Shown piece by piece: positions 11,177-21,600 of a stretch of DNA of 64,000 bases; position 1 is the first letter of the stretch, and each line of letters starts with the position of its first letter. Below the pieces are notes generated by a model. It saw nothing but the letters and a program-made list of their open reading frames with translations, ran no database searches and was not told the DNA's origin. This stretch comes from Sporothrix humicola. Its lineage: Eukaryota > Ascomycota > Sordariomycetes > Ophiostomatales > Ophiostomataceae. Both the position numbers and the translations under genes were made by a program. The stretch covers positions 43,158 through 107,157 of the forward strand of contig WNYE01000115.1 of NCBI GenBank assembly GCA_021396245.1, given 5' to 3'.

Positions 11177-13024
11177 GAGAAGTTGTGGGGGAAAAGTCAA
11201 GGGACGACGTAAAAGAGGAGGTAGATCTGGGGATGTCGTGAAAAGTGGAAAAGTGGACGTGTCAAGGAGACGGTGGTGTAGATCGTTTGTTGGGTTGGAA
11301 GATTGGAGGAAAAAAAGGAGAATAAAATCAGGAACGAAAACAGGAGGGCGAGAGATTTTAAAGACGAAACTGAGGAACGGCCGCGGGTAGTTCCTTCTCA
11401 CTTTCGTCCCTCGTTTTAACCAGGGAAGACGGGGCCGAAGTCGAGGAAACAATAGAGGGCAACTAAGTTAAAAAGTGGAGATCTGCGGGAAACAAGTCTC
11501 CAAGTCAAGAAAGAACGAGGCACGAAAAGACAAAAGAGACAAAACGAGGCGCAAAATGCAAAGATACATCGAAAGTGGGAATAGCCTGCACTCTTTCATA
11601 CCGCGCAACTTACTAAAATCGTGCCCGTTGCTTGGTCTTGTCCATTCACAAGCCGTCCATTGTCTCTTGCACGTTCCGTTTTCTGCTACAATTCTCGCTG
11701 CATTTCTTTGAGAGATGTTCTCTGTTCTTTCCGTTCCTGTTTCCCCATGTTTCCATGTTACGTTGTTCGCGCCTTCCTTGTTTTCATTCTCACGAGTCAA
11801 ATAATCCCCTCGTTCTTTCCTTCTTTCTCCTTCCCACACCCGTGCTCCTTCCGGCCCGTTCGTTGAGGTCCTGTTTCCCTGCCGTGCATCAAATGTCGTC
11901 GTATTTCCCTTTCCTCGTTCCGCTTTGCACGCTGCGGCCTGTTCCTTCTCAATTGGCCATTGGCCATTGGCCATGAGCCGTCATTGATTTCCCTTCCTAT
12001 CTCCTCCTATCCTCGGCCAAGAAAAAAGAAAACAAAAGAAAGGCCGCAATGCATGTTGTGCATGTCTCCTCCTGCACGTCTGCTCCTTCCTCGACAAACT
12101 CGAACCCCGCCAGTGTCGTCATAGGTGGGGGCCTCCTGAGTCTTAGCTGCAGCTTAGCTTCCTTCAGGGCGTGGTCGTACCTTCCTGTGTTCCTTCCCCC
12201 TTACCCGAGAGTCAAGAGGATGGAGAAAAGAATCCACAAATAGCACGCACGTGATAGTGCACGTTAGCTAACAATGAAAGGAAAGAGCAATAGAATGCGA
12301 GAACAAAGGTCGAGTCTCTTTCTCCCAGACAGCTTTAAGCTTTCGCCAATCATCTTCCCTCAATCATATTCAAACAACATCACGATTCCGACATCTCAGT
12401 TAACCGAATACACCGTTTGCCCTCTTTACGGTCGGTCCCGACGACATCTCCACAACGGCCACCTGCAGCGTCAAGTGCCGCATCGCCAACAATGAAAGAA
12501 CAAGCTGGATCAATTGAAGTCAATTTTGAGTCCGCTGTTGTTTCTCGATTGTTTCGAGATGTCGTTGGCAAGCCATGCTGGAGACGCGTGGTTCTCGCGT
12601 GAGAGGTAAGTCCACGTTATTCTCTCACGTTTGAACTAAAAATGGACGACACTTTAGATTGACAGTTGGACCAGGGGCCCCGAAAAAATTATGAAATTAC
12701 GAGTTTTGGTCCCTGGTCTAAATTTCTACGGAGACAGTGCACTGTTGCTCCTGAGTCCTCAAGGCACAATGCGCAAATCCACTTTGCAAGCTCCCAGCGA
12801 GTCCGAGCCAGCCTTGTCCTTTTTGTTTTGTTTCGATCTTTGTCTCTTTCTTATCGTTTTTCACAACTTTCAACGTCGCATCGTTGTCACCGTTTCTCGA
12901 GATCGCATAACGTCGGCTATCGACCAGACTCCATCGACGAACCCCATATCTTCGACAAAACTCCATCGACAAATCCACACATGCAGGAGCAACGTTTGCC
13001 CAGCCGTTGACACTTTCCCCAACG
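11177..13024. other. Intergenic region between divergent HAD and hypothetical genes
   Basis: About 1.85 kb with no gene I can support. It is GA-rich near the HAD gene and C/T-rich around 11620-11880. Short frames near 12274-12602 have no recognisable product. It presumably contains both 5' leaders. Confidence 0.6.
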
Positions 13025-15385
13025 ATGGCTAGTTTTACGTACGAAGACTCCACGACCATCGAGGTGGCACGCCTGGCGTATCATTTCTATTGGTATCTCA
13101 AGCCGTACGATTATGAATGCCTTGCAGACTATATCAACGACTTCGAACAGCACTATGCGATTATGAAGGCTGCCGGGTGTGAGGTCTCCGACGTGGCACG
13201 TATCTGGCAATGCCTAAAAGCCTTTGATGATGCGGACAAGAACTGGGAGAATCGGTTGCATAGCCGCTATTGTGCAAAAGTTCGCAACATGAAGGGCATA
13301 GCTAAAGGCAAAGGCAGAGGCAAGGGCCAGGGCAGAAAGAAGGAAGGGGATAAGATCCAGATGATAGGGTGGAAGTACTACAAGGAGTGGAAGAAATTCG
13401 CCGATGACCTGGTCTATTGGGCTGGCGATTTATATTTTCGGCAACCTTGGGACGTCGTTGGAACCAGAACGCCAGCACCAAGCCAGGAAGACACAGACAT
13501 TGCTATAGCGCACATGATCTCTGTCGGCAGAATGCGTCGCAATGCTGACGGCAGCTTGTCTGTCAAAGAGGAACCGAGAGAGCCGGCTCCTATATCTTCG
13601 ATAACACGTCCAGTACGGAGCACGGAGACACAGACCAACGAAACGGTTAACCATACCGATCAATCTACCGCGGAAGACAAATTCAACAAACCATCACCAG
13701 AGATGACGACGCCCAAGGACGTACCTGTCGTACAGACGACCGTCAGCGATCCCGTCACCAAGGATGACACAGTCACGGCCACTCCAGCCACAACCACTAC
13801 GGTCAAGGACACTGCTCTGGAGAGTACGAATTCTGGTGCTCCTGCTCAGGTCGACAACACTCCCAACCGAAACGACTCAGCTGCCAACGACACCAAGCTC
13901 AAGTCGCCCGAGTCCAAGTCCAAGAAAAAATCGAGCAAGAGCAGGAGACGCGGCCGTGACGACGGGTACGACGACTGCGACCTCGACGAGCCCAAGTTTG
14001 TCGACGACGTCAACTACGACGACGTTGATGATAGAGCTGTGGGTGATCTGGACGACAAGGACGTGGTGGTTGTCAACGGCGAGGTGCGCTACCAGATCCC
14101 GGGCTATGCGAATCGCAAGAAGCCCCGGCATGCTCTTGTGTCGGCGCCTCGCTTCGTCATCCAGAACTTTTTTAGACAAAAGTTCCCGGGCCGGCCGCGC
14201 TGCCCCGACTGCCGCTGCCAGCACCCAACGGAGCGCTACATGCTGTGCTCGGACTGCGATTTCTGCCACGTGGGCGGCAACGACGAGTGCTACCACCAGC
14301 ACCCGGAGCTGAGAGGCACACGGCCGGCCATGGACAAGTACCGCCGGCCGGTATCGCCTTCATCCACACCGTCGACGGGTGAGCTTGTCTTTGACGATCA
14401 GGACAAGGAATCCGACACAGACACAGTCACGGGCGGCGACGGTACTAAGGGCACGGTGGACGACCTGACGAACAGTCTGGGCACGCTGAGCTTTATCGAA
14501 AAGGATGAGCTACAAGAGGACACTGTGAAGTTGGTGCCGATTTTTGGGTCGGAGACGAACTCGATTCCGTCCGCTTTTGAGCCAGCCATCAATGTCGAGC
14601 TGCCCATCCGGACAAAGGTGGACGACAACAAAGAGGCTCAAACCCAGGAGGACAAGGCCGAGGCGGAAGCATCAACTCCGACTCCAACTACGACGCAGGA
14701 TACGCAGTCCAGCCTGAACGGCGCCGACACAGCCCAGACCCAGACACCCCTCGAAGGCGGCGGCGCCCCTCTCAGCGCCGAGAATCTCTCTCGCGTCCCG
14801 CACGACCAGTCGCACAAGCGCTGGGCCAGCATGTCGTCGCTGACCACGTCGTCGTCGGGTGCGTCCCTTGTGGCCTTCCAGCGGCGGCGCAAGAACCAGG
14901 TGCAGAAAAAGGTGGCCGAGATTGAAAAAGAAAATGCAGCCGCTGTGAAAGCAGCCGCCGAACGGGCTGCCCTCGCGGCTGCCGCCAGAGAGACGGTGGC
15001 CCGAGCTACCCAAAAGATGGCCGAGCAGGCTGCGGCGGAAAAGGCACTCGAAGAGCGAGCGGCCGCGCTGCGTGAGCAGGCTGCAGCCAAACGGGCTGCG
15101 GCGCTGCGCGAGGAGGCTGCCAGGAAGGCTGAGTTGGAAGATTATGCCAAGGTGCGGGCAGCCTGGGACGCGCGCGAGGCCCAGAGACAGATCGACATTG
15201 CACGCGACCGGGCAGCCAAAGAGGCGCGTTGGGCACGCGAAGACGCAGAGCGCGAAGAGCGGCGGATCGCGGTGAAAAAGGCCAAGGCCGCGCGAAAACG
15301 GGAGCGGCAGCGTGAGCGGCGGCGGGAGAGAGAAGAGCAAGAACGACAAGAACGGCAGGGGGAGAGAGAACGGCGGCCTTATTAG
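13025..15385 (+). CDS. Hypothetical Cys-cluster and coiled-coil protein
   Basis: A single exon of 786 residues from the ATG at 13025; a second in-frame ATG at 13007 adds only six residues. I do not recognise the family. The N-terminal ~150 residues are ordered-looking and aromatic (ARLAYHFYWYLKPYDYECL), followed by a Lys/Gly basic stretch (GKGRGKGQGRKK). A Thr/Pro/Asp-rich linker holds a basic patch (KKKSSKSRRRGR) that could be a nuclear signal. Around residues 390-425 a Cys/His cluster (CPDCRC, CSDCDFCH, CYHQH) could bind zinc. The last ~160 residues are Ala/Glu/Arg-rich with heptad-like spacing and should form a long charged helix or coiled coil. It converges with the Dsc1 gene, 279 bp between stops. 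It is clearly coding by length and composition; the function is open. Confidence 0.85.
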   Translation: MASFTYEDSTTIEVARLAYHFYWYLKPYDYECLADYINDFEQHYAIMKAAGCEVSDVARIWQCLKAFDDADKNWENRLHSRYCAKVRNMKGIAKGKGRGKGQGRKKEGDKIQMIGWKYYKEWKKFADDLVYWAGDLYFRQPWDVVGTRTPAPSQEDTDIAIAHMISVGRMRRNADGSLSVKEEPREPAPISSITRPVRSTETQTNETVNHTDQSTAEDKFNKPSPEMTTPKDVPVVQTTVSDPVTKDDTVTATPATTTTVKDTALESTNSGAPAQVDNTPNRNDSAANDTKLKSPESKSKKKSSKSRRRGRDDGYDDCDLDEPKFVDDVNYDDVDDRAVGDLDDKDVVVVNGEVRYQIPGYANRKKPRHALVSAPRFVIQNFFRQKFPGRPRCPDCRCQHPTERYMLCSDCDFCHVGGNDECYHQHPELRGTRPAMDKYRRPVSPSSTPSTGELVFDDQDKESDTDTVTGGDGTKGTVDDLTNSLGTLSFIEKDELQEDTVKLVPIFGSETNSIPSAFEPAINVELPIRTKVDDNKEAQTQEDKAEAEASTPTPTTTQDTQSSLNGADTAQTQTPLEGGGAPLSAENLSRVPHDQSHKRWASMSSLTTSSSGASLVAFQRRRKNQVQKKVAEIEKENAAAVKAAAERAALAAAARETVARATQKMAEQAAAEKALEERAAALREQAAAKRAAALREEAARKAELEDYAKVRAAWDAREAQRQIDIARDRAAKEARWAREDAEREERRIAVKKAKAARKRERQRERRREREEQERQERQGERERRPY

Positions 15386-15664
15386 TATGTGTTGATAGAG
15401 AGGACGGAGTTACTGTACAAATAGTGTGTTGATATGTACGACATAATACGGTGTTGGAGAGCGAGGGAGCATTTACAATGATAATTTATTCGGGCTACTG
15501 GCAGTCATTGCCAGGCAAGTAGAATGTATACATAATAGACAGTTTTTAGACAAAACACAAAATAGAAAAGCGCAGAGCGCAAGCATCGCATACCATAACG
15601 CCACCAGAAATGCACATGAAGTTAACGATATGTAGATAAAAAGAAACATTAATGAGAGCGAACA

Positions 15665-18600
15665 CTACAAAGGCGGCAGCTCCTCGCGGCAAATGGGGCA
15701 CTGCAGGCGGAAGCGCAGCCAGCCTTCCAAGCATTTTGTGTGGAAAATGTGGCGGCAGGGCGTGACCATGTACTGGCGGCGGGCGAGGACGCCAGACACG
15801 CTGTTTGTGACGGAGGACACGCCAGTGTCGTCGGCGCCGGCGCGCACCACGGGGACGTCGAGGACCTCGCAGCAGATGGCGCAGTCCATGGTCCAGATGT
15901 TGGTGGCCACAGTATTGGGATGGGGATGACCGTGGCCCGGATCGGAGAGTCGCCGCTTGGCGGCTCCTTCGTCTTCTGCCGTCGACACGAGGCCAATGGG
16001 CAGCCCGCCGGCCTCGACATTGTCCTCGCGCAGGACCGGGTGGTACTCCCACGCCTCGGGGACCCAGCCGCTCGGAATGCCGAAGCGGGGGCCGAGCTCG
16101 TGCTGCGCGACCAGGACCCAGATCTGCAGCCAGACCCAGCCGGTCAAGAACCCAAAGGAGCGCCAGTCGGTCTGGGCGAACAAAAAGTTGTCGGCCTTTA
16201 AATAAAAGTAGGCAATGAGCAATAACCGCAAAACAGACTGGCCGACGATGAAGCGCCAGGCGAAGGCGCGGCGGCTGTTGCGCTCAATATTGCGGACGAT
16301 CTGGGGGAGCCACATGGAGAGGTAGATGAAGCAGACCAAGTTGGCGTAGATGGACCGCCAGGAGGCCCACCAGGTGGAGGCGGCAAGACTTAGAAACATG
16401 GTGATCAGGGTGATCATGACCATGCGGCCGGCGACGTTGGAGAAAGGCACAGACGGAGGGAGGGCGATGGTGTTGTTGGTGGTGGCGGCGGTTGTGGTGG
16501 CAGCCGTGTTGGCTGCTGGTGTTGTGGCTGGAACTGGGAGAATGGGCGTCGCTGCCGCACGAGCGTTGTCGGCAATCTCGGCATCGATGTCTTGGTCGGA
16601 GGGGACGATAATGGGCGGCGATGCTGGGCGGGCTGGTGCAGGTGCAGGCGGAATACTGGTCGTGGCCGCAGTTGTTGTGCTGTTTGTTGCATTCGCTGCA
16701 TTCGCTGCATTGACTGCATTGGCTGCCGCCCGCATTCTCGCCAGCCGCTCGTAGTGCTCCCGCAACCGCTCCCGGATCTCCTGCTGGCGCTGCTGGATCT
16801 GCTGCATCTCCTGGCGGTCGCGTCTTCTGCGCTCGGGCTCCTGCGCGGCATAGATTTCCGACAAGAAATAGCCGCCAATGACCATGGCTGTCCAGGCGGC
16901 AAACGTCACGACCAGGGACGGCAGGAGACTGGCCGAGGCCGTCATCGTCCAGGCGGACGCGGCACAAAACACCATGCCGTCGCCCATGACCATGGCGGCA
17001 ATAGTCGAAAAGGAAATACGGCCGAGTGTCGAGGGCGTGTAGGTCTCGCGGACCTGGACCACAAACAGCTTGACCTGGCCAAAGAGGACGGCCGCGAGCG
17101 CGAGCATCCAGAGGCGCGTGTCGTAAATGACCGTCTCGACCTTTTTGCCGCGCAGGTGGAGGAGGGGCTGCGCTTCGGAGGGGAGGATACCGCCGTCATT
17201 CGCAGGGGCCGCCGCAAACAGGGGCGGCCCCTTGGTCTCGACAAAGTAGGCGCAGTCGGGCGAGTAGAGGACGGCGGACATTTGCAGCTCGGGCACGCCG
17301 CGGCGGCCAAAGATGGGCGCGCCCGTCGGGAAGCGCATCTCGTGCTCGATGCCGTTCATGATGCGCGTCATGTCGTCTTGGGTGTAGGAGTAGTCGTAGT
17401 CAAGGTTGCGGGCCAGCAGGCTCGACTCGAGCGTGCCGCTCGAGTTGGAGTTGGCGTCGGCGGTGTCCCTCTGCCCCAACTGAACTTGTTTGCCCACCTT
17501 CTTTGCCAGAAACTGCGACGCGTCCAGCGGGTGGATCTGCACGTACATGACGTACTCGCAGCGCGGCAGCGGCGTCAGGCCTTCGGGCGCGCCGTCCGCG
17601 TTGGACGTCCACAGCGGCGCCGACAGCGTCGGGTCGGGCGGGCCAAAGAGGCGGGCGGCCTCGCGCTTGGCGAGGGCGGCCTCGATGGTGCGGTTCAGCA
17701 GGTGTTTGCTCGAGTCAAAATAGGACTTGCCCGGCGCCAGGTGAGGAAGTCCAAAGATACCCCCAAACTTGTCGCTCGTCGTCGTCAATAACAAAACGCC
17801 CTGGCGCGGCCAGTGCACGCCGTGCATCTTCATGTCGTACGAGCTGCCGGTGCCCTCGACGTCTTCGAGCGTGACATGGGCCGTGGCGGTGCGCACAAGG
17901 CCGCCGGTCGGCGGCTCGTCCTCGAAGCGGCCAGCCTCGTCTTGGTATTCTGTCTGGTCATCCTCGTCCGTCACGCGCACGACCATGCGGCCGTTGCCGC
18001 CGGTGATGTTGCGGCCCCATTCGACGGCCTGCAGCGGGAAGTGCCGGGGGTGCATGGGCTGGAAGGCATCCGCCTTCTCTTCTTTTGCCTTTGCCTCGGC
18101 GGTGTCTCGCCTCAGGTTGGTCACCGCCGCAATGCCCGACGCATTCAGGTACTTGTCAAACAGCGGCGTGCCCGTGCCGTTGGTCAGCACGGCCGCCGTC
18201 CTGTCGACGGGCCGCCGCGGCCCGCTGCCAAAGAACCCGCCGCCGCGCCCGCCAATGTCACTGCTGGACGCACCGCCCCAGTCAAAACTCAACGCATGGA
18301 TCGCCGTCATGTTGTAGCTCGCCGCCTGCCGCTCGACCGACGCCGGCCGCCGCACCCACTCGCCCGCGACGGACCCTGTCGCGTTCTGCCACGTCAGCAT
18401 CGTCTCGCCGCGGTCCCAGAAGCTCGTGCCGTCTTTGGTGAGAGGGAACGCATTGCGGCTCCACTCGAGACACCGCGCGCGGAAGCGCTCCAGGTCGTCC
18501 CACGCCAGGTTGTCTTCTCGCCGGAAGCCGGTGATGTTAAGGTAGCCGACGGCATCGGTGGCGTCACCCGTGGCATTTACCGAACCCGACCTGTCAGTTG

Positions 18601-18796
18601 TGTTCGATGCACCTGGGGAAAAGTCCCCCCACTTTGTCGGCTGCACCGCTTCAAAGGCGGCTCTCTGCCGGCCGACGCGGCCCATAATAATGGACGGCGC
18701 CGACAGGATCCCCGCGGTGGCATCGTTGCTCGTGTTGAGCCACAGGATCATCATCACCAGGAAGATGAACCTGGCGTTGTCCTGTGGTGGAGGCAT
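15665..18796 (-). CDS. dscA: DSC E3 ubiquitin ligase complex subunit 1 (Tul1/DscA-type RING protein)
   Basis: A single exon of 1,043 residues. An N-terminal hydrophobic segment (about 10-25) is followed by a large luminal-type domain of about 550 residues with several Asn-x-Ser/Thr sites. A set of membrane segments lies at roughly 600-900, interrupted by a Gln/Arg helix and an Asn/Ala/Thr-rich loop. The C-terminal RING-H2 runs from C972 to the end: CAIC, then CRHIFHTKC, then CPIC. The order C-x2-C...C-x-H-x2-H-x2-C...C-x2-C is complete. The loop between the second and third ligands is about 38 residues, near the family maximum. Dsc1/Tul1 proteins form a Golgi/endosome membrane E3 complex that activates SREBP in fission yeast and Aspergillus and ubiquitinates stray membrane proteins. 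The other Dsc subunits are not in the window. Confidence 0.9.
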   Translation of the reverse strand: MPPPQDNARFIFLVMMILWLNTSNDATAGILSAPSIIMGRVGRQRAAFEAVQPTKWGDFSPGASNTTDRSGSVNATGDATDAVGYLNITGFRREDNLAWDDLERFRARCLEWSRNAFPLTKDGTSFWDRGETMLTWQNATGSVAGEWVRRPASVERQAASYNMTAIHALSFDWGGASSSDIGGRGGGFFGSGPRRPVDRTAAVLTNGTGTPLFDKYLNASGIAAVTNLRRDTAEAKAKEEKADAFQPMHPRHFPLQAVEWGRNITGGNGRMVVRVTDEDDQTEYQDEAGRFEDEPPTGGLVRTATAHVTLEDVEGTGSSYDMKMHGVHWPRQGVLLLTTTSDKFGGIFGLPHLAPGKSYFDSSKHLLNRTIEAALAKREAARLFGPPDPTLSAPLWTSNADGAPEGLTPLPRCEYVMYVQIHPLDASQFLAKKVGKQVQLGQRDTADANSNSSGTLESSLLARNLDYDYSYTQDDMTRIMNGIEHEMRFPTGAPIFGRRGVPELQMSAVLYSPDCAYFVETKGPPLFAAAPANDGGILPSEAQPLLHLRGKKVETVIYDTRLWMLALAAVLFGQVKLFVVQVRETYTPSTLGRISFSTIAAMVMGDGMVFCAASAWTMTASASLLPSLVVTFAAWTAMVIGGYFLSEIYAAQEPERRRRDRQEMQQIQQRQQEIRERLREHYERLARMRAAANAVNAANAANATNSTTTAATTSIPPAPAPARPASPPIIVPSDQDIDAEIADNARAAATPILPVPATTPAANTAATTTAATTNNTIALPPSVPFSNVAGRMVMITLITMFLSLAASTWWASWRSIYANLVCFIYLSMWLPQIVRNIERNSRRAFAWRFIVGQSVLRLLLIAYFYLKADNFLFAQTDWRSFGFLTGWVWLQIWVLVAQHELGPRFGIPSGWVPEAWEYHPVLREDNVEAGGLPIGLVSTAEDEGAAKRRLSDPGHGHPHPNTVATNIWTMDCAICCEVLDVPVVRAGADDTGVSSVTNSVSGVLARRQYMVTPCRHIFHTKCLEGWLRFRLQCPICREELPPL

Positions 18797-19875
18797 GGCG
18801 GGTGTTGTAAGGGGTGTGGAAGAATAAAGAAAGGAAAGTAAAGGATGTCGGAGGAGGGAGGTGAGGTGTGTAAGGAGTGTTCACTCCGGTCAAGTTGGAC
18901 CCGGCTACCGAGGGAAGAGGCTGAGGCGCATCATTTGGGAGGTAGGGAGGGACAAGATTCGGAGTGTCGGTTGCTTTCGTTTATCTTTTTCGTGTTCAAG
19001 ATGCTGACAATTCAAAATGTCGAGTGTCTGGAAGTCGGATGCAGAGGATCGGTCGGCAGTGGGGAGAGATCGTGCTGAATCAAGGCGATGCGATGTGATG
19101 CAATGAAATGCGATGTATGCTGTCGTGGAAATGTATGTCCGTATGTATGAATGCTTATTCGTGGAGTAACGCCGTCGGTCGTTGGTTGACGTCGGAAAGG
19201 GGCATGTCGTGATGGAGGTACGTTGTAATATGTCGTACTTTCCGTCGTAGCTTCAAGCTGTCTTCGTCTGGCTGGCGTGTCTCGTGATCCGGCGCGGAAG
19301 GGAAGGAGATGAACAGAGAACAGAAAGAACAGGGGCAATGTGCAATGTGCATTACGGAGTGCGTCGGATTAGCGTCATCTTAGCGGCTTGGCCCCACTTT
19401 GAGCACCGTTGCGAATCTCGGGAACGTGTTCTGGTGTTGGGACGAGGCTGTAGAAATATAGCGCCTATTCGCTGTAATGCAGCGAGTGTCTCTCAGAGCA
19501 GTGGCAGCCTCACACAAACGTCACTTTAGCCGTAGCAGCATCCTCTCCGGTGCCTATTCAAGAAATAAACATCCATCTTGCATCCTAGAAGTAGATAACT
19601 ATATACAAAATTATATATAAAATCACAGAAAAAATGTAATTTATTATCGACATACAAGTACCATGAAATTTGATAGTTCCGTCCAGTGAAATCCCATTGT
19701 CAATTGATATGTTCACCATGTGGGGCTCTTCCGTGTAAGAGACGATGAGCTTCTGTGGCATATCGCACATTCCGGTGACAAGGTCACAATTTTTATCTGA
19801 AAGAAGAAGATACAATGCTATCCGCTTGCTTCATAACATGAATCAAAAAAGTAGAAAAAAGTAGACCTTTCAGAC
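18797..19875. other. Intergenic region upstream of DSC1 and 3' of the orphan gene
   Basis: The half next to DSC1 is GC-moderate promoter-like sequence. About 19560-19870 is AT-rich and includes a possible extra 3' exon of the orphan gene at 19796-19585, preceded by a good polypyrimidine-AG acceptor. Otherwise I see nothing. Confidence 0.5.
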
Positions 19876-21185
19876 TCATGAATGTGCCCTGTGCAACAGC
19901 TCCGTCTCCACACGTTGGCATTCTGCCTCGACATCATGTTCCAGCATCCAAGTGTGCGGACTAAAGCGTTCGATCCATCGTCGAGACCACTCTGTGGAAG
20001 TAGAGCCTACTTCTGAAATGTACGACATATTTTGACGGTCGAGTCTGAGCTGCATCTCGACGCGGGCCAGAAACGGGCGGCGGATGCTGTTGAACATGGC
20101 TAGAGCTTTGGAGATGTTGTCTCGACATGATATTGACAACAGAGAGCGATAGAGGGCCCAGGCGTCGCAGTAGCCAAAAGCGCCACCACTTCCATATGCA
20201 CCGGCGGTTGCTGCAGTTGTCAGTATAAAGTTATTCAAAAATACAGGGATGCATGGACTCAACTTGCCAGAGTTACTGGCCCGGTCCATCTGGGAGCAAA
20301 GCGAAAAGAGCTTCCTTTGTCCTGGCTACATAAAGTAGCGAATTGCCAGGTGTAGTAGCGAAGAATAATCTGTCGCGCATGCAGGGTCCCGACAGACGGC
20401 AGGTTGTGTCTTGTACAACCGCAAGCTCAAAATACCATTCTGTCAGCGCTCTACCATCGCTTGACGTCACCCTCATCTCAATGTCCAAACTGTTCATGTT
20501 AACGGGGCCACCTGCGGTGGCCCCGGACTGTACGGCCATGGACGATGCGTTTACTGCTGGCAGGTGGGATAGGTCTGCATGATGAATTGTCTGCGCAGTG
20601 GAGCCAGTGTCATTTGCGAAGGCTATTGAAAAGGTGTGTTCGGGATCTCTTGGGATCCTAATCTCACCGTAGAGCTGTGTATTTCTTGTCAGCTCGAATA
20701 AATGAAGAAAATATAAATACTGCCCTTAACTCTTGTTACTTAATACATACAGTGTGTAGCGTCTCGTGGTCGTCGAAAGCGGGGGCAAATACTGCCCCAA
20801 ACAAGGGCAGGTTAGTCGGGTCCGGTTCAGCGAGCTCGTTTGCGGCCTTATCCTAAAAGGAGCCATCGTTCGAGTACTGAACAACAATACCATGGTCGGG
20901 TGTAAAAAGGTCTGGGGAAAAATTCGCGGGAAATCTGCTGCTGGCGGTCTCCACGAACTGCTGCTGGCATACCCAGCGCCGACGTCCAGGTGGGGGTGGT
21001 AATCCCCCTGCTTCATAAAAGCCAATCAGAAACTCCAGGTTGGCAATGTGATGAACAAGGTTTATCTCGTTCGCAACATTCGCTTGCTGCTGCAACTTTC
21101 GGGCGAGATCCGTTCTGAGACACACCAGTTTTTCTCTTCTCTGGTGGTCGACATTGCCGATGTCAAATGGAATGTGTCGTTCCAT
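19876..21185 (-). CDS. Intron-rich hypothetical protein (orphan; model tentative)
   Basis: Four minus-strand exons can be joined in frame: 21185-20973, 20852-20751, 20674-20277 and 20188-19876. They total 1,026 nt, about 341 residues. The introns are 20972-20853 (GTATGC...TTTTAG), 20750-20675 (GTATGT, branch GCTGAC, ACACAG) and 20276-20189 (GTAACT, branch ACTGAC, GGAAG). Exon 1 could also read through the first intron, but that meets a TAG at 20855-20853. The last acceptor is weak; the better CTGCAG just upstream would shift the frame. The protein has a Gln/Asn-rich start, a beta-like middle (LYGEIRIPRDPEHTF, LTEWYFELAVVQD) and a helical C terminus (GGAFGYCDAWALYRSL, NSIRRPFLARVEMQL). That last part faintly recalls the C terminus of FAD monooxygenases, but no FAD motifs occur. 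Codon use is less GC-rich than the neighbours. I cannot name it. It may be a pseudogene. Confidence 0.4.
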
Positions 21186-21600
21186 TTTTGCGAGGCTTCT
21201 TCCTGGAATGTGATAGATCGTTTGAAAGATAAAAGAGGATTTGTAACTGCTGTTCTGATTGAAGAATGGTGATGGCTACTGAAGGGGAAAAGGGGATTGG
21301 AACGGGAGCTCGAGGGGGGGAAGCACTAAGTAAGAAGGAAGGATTTTTGGCCCGGGGTGAAAGTGGAGAATTTTTTTTGTGGATGCAGATGTTGAGCTAC
21401 CATGCCATTGAGCGGGAAAACGATATTCCAGAATGGTATCAACGGAGGCTGCCGCTATCAATGTAGCCAAGAGAAACCAACCAAAATCGATGGTACCGCC
21501 CAACTTCCATTAGTACCATTTTATGTAAGTGGTCAAATACTAGGAGAGCACTTTTTTTTAAAGTTTATTTATGAAATATATCGTTAAAAGTATCGTCCGC

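Noticed and set aside
16592..18841. Long plus-strand frames opposite Dsc1
   Set aside because: Shadows of the minus-strand RING/membrane protein.
19876..20188. C-terminal fragment of an FAD monooxygenase
   Set aside because: The resemblance (GGAFGYCDAWALYRSL, IRRP) is short, and no Rossmann GxGxxG or GDAAH motif is present upstream; kept only as a remark.
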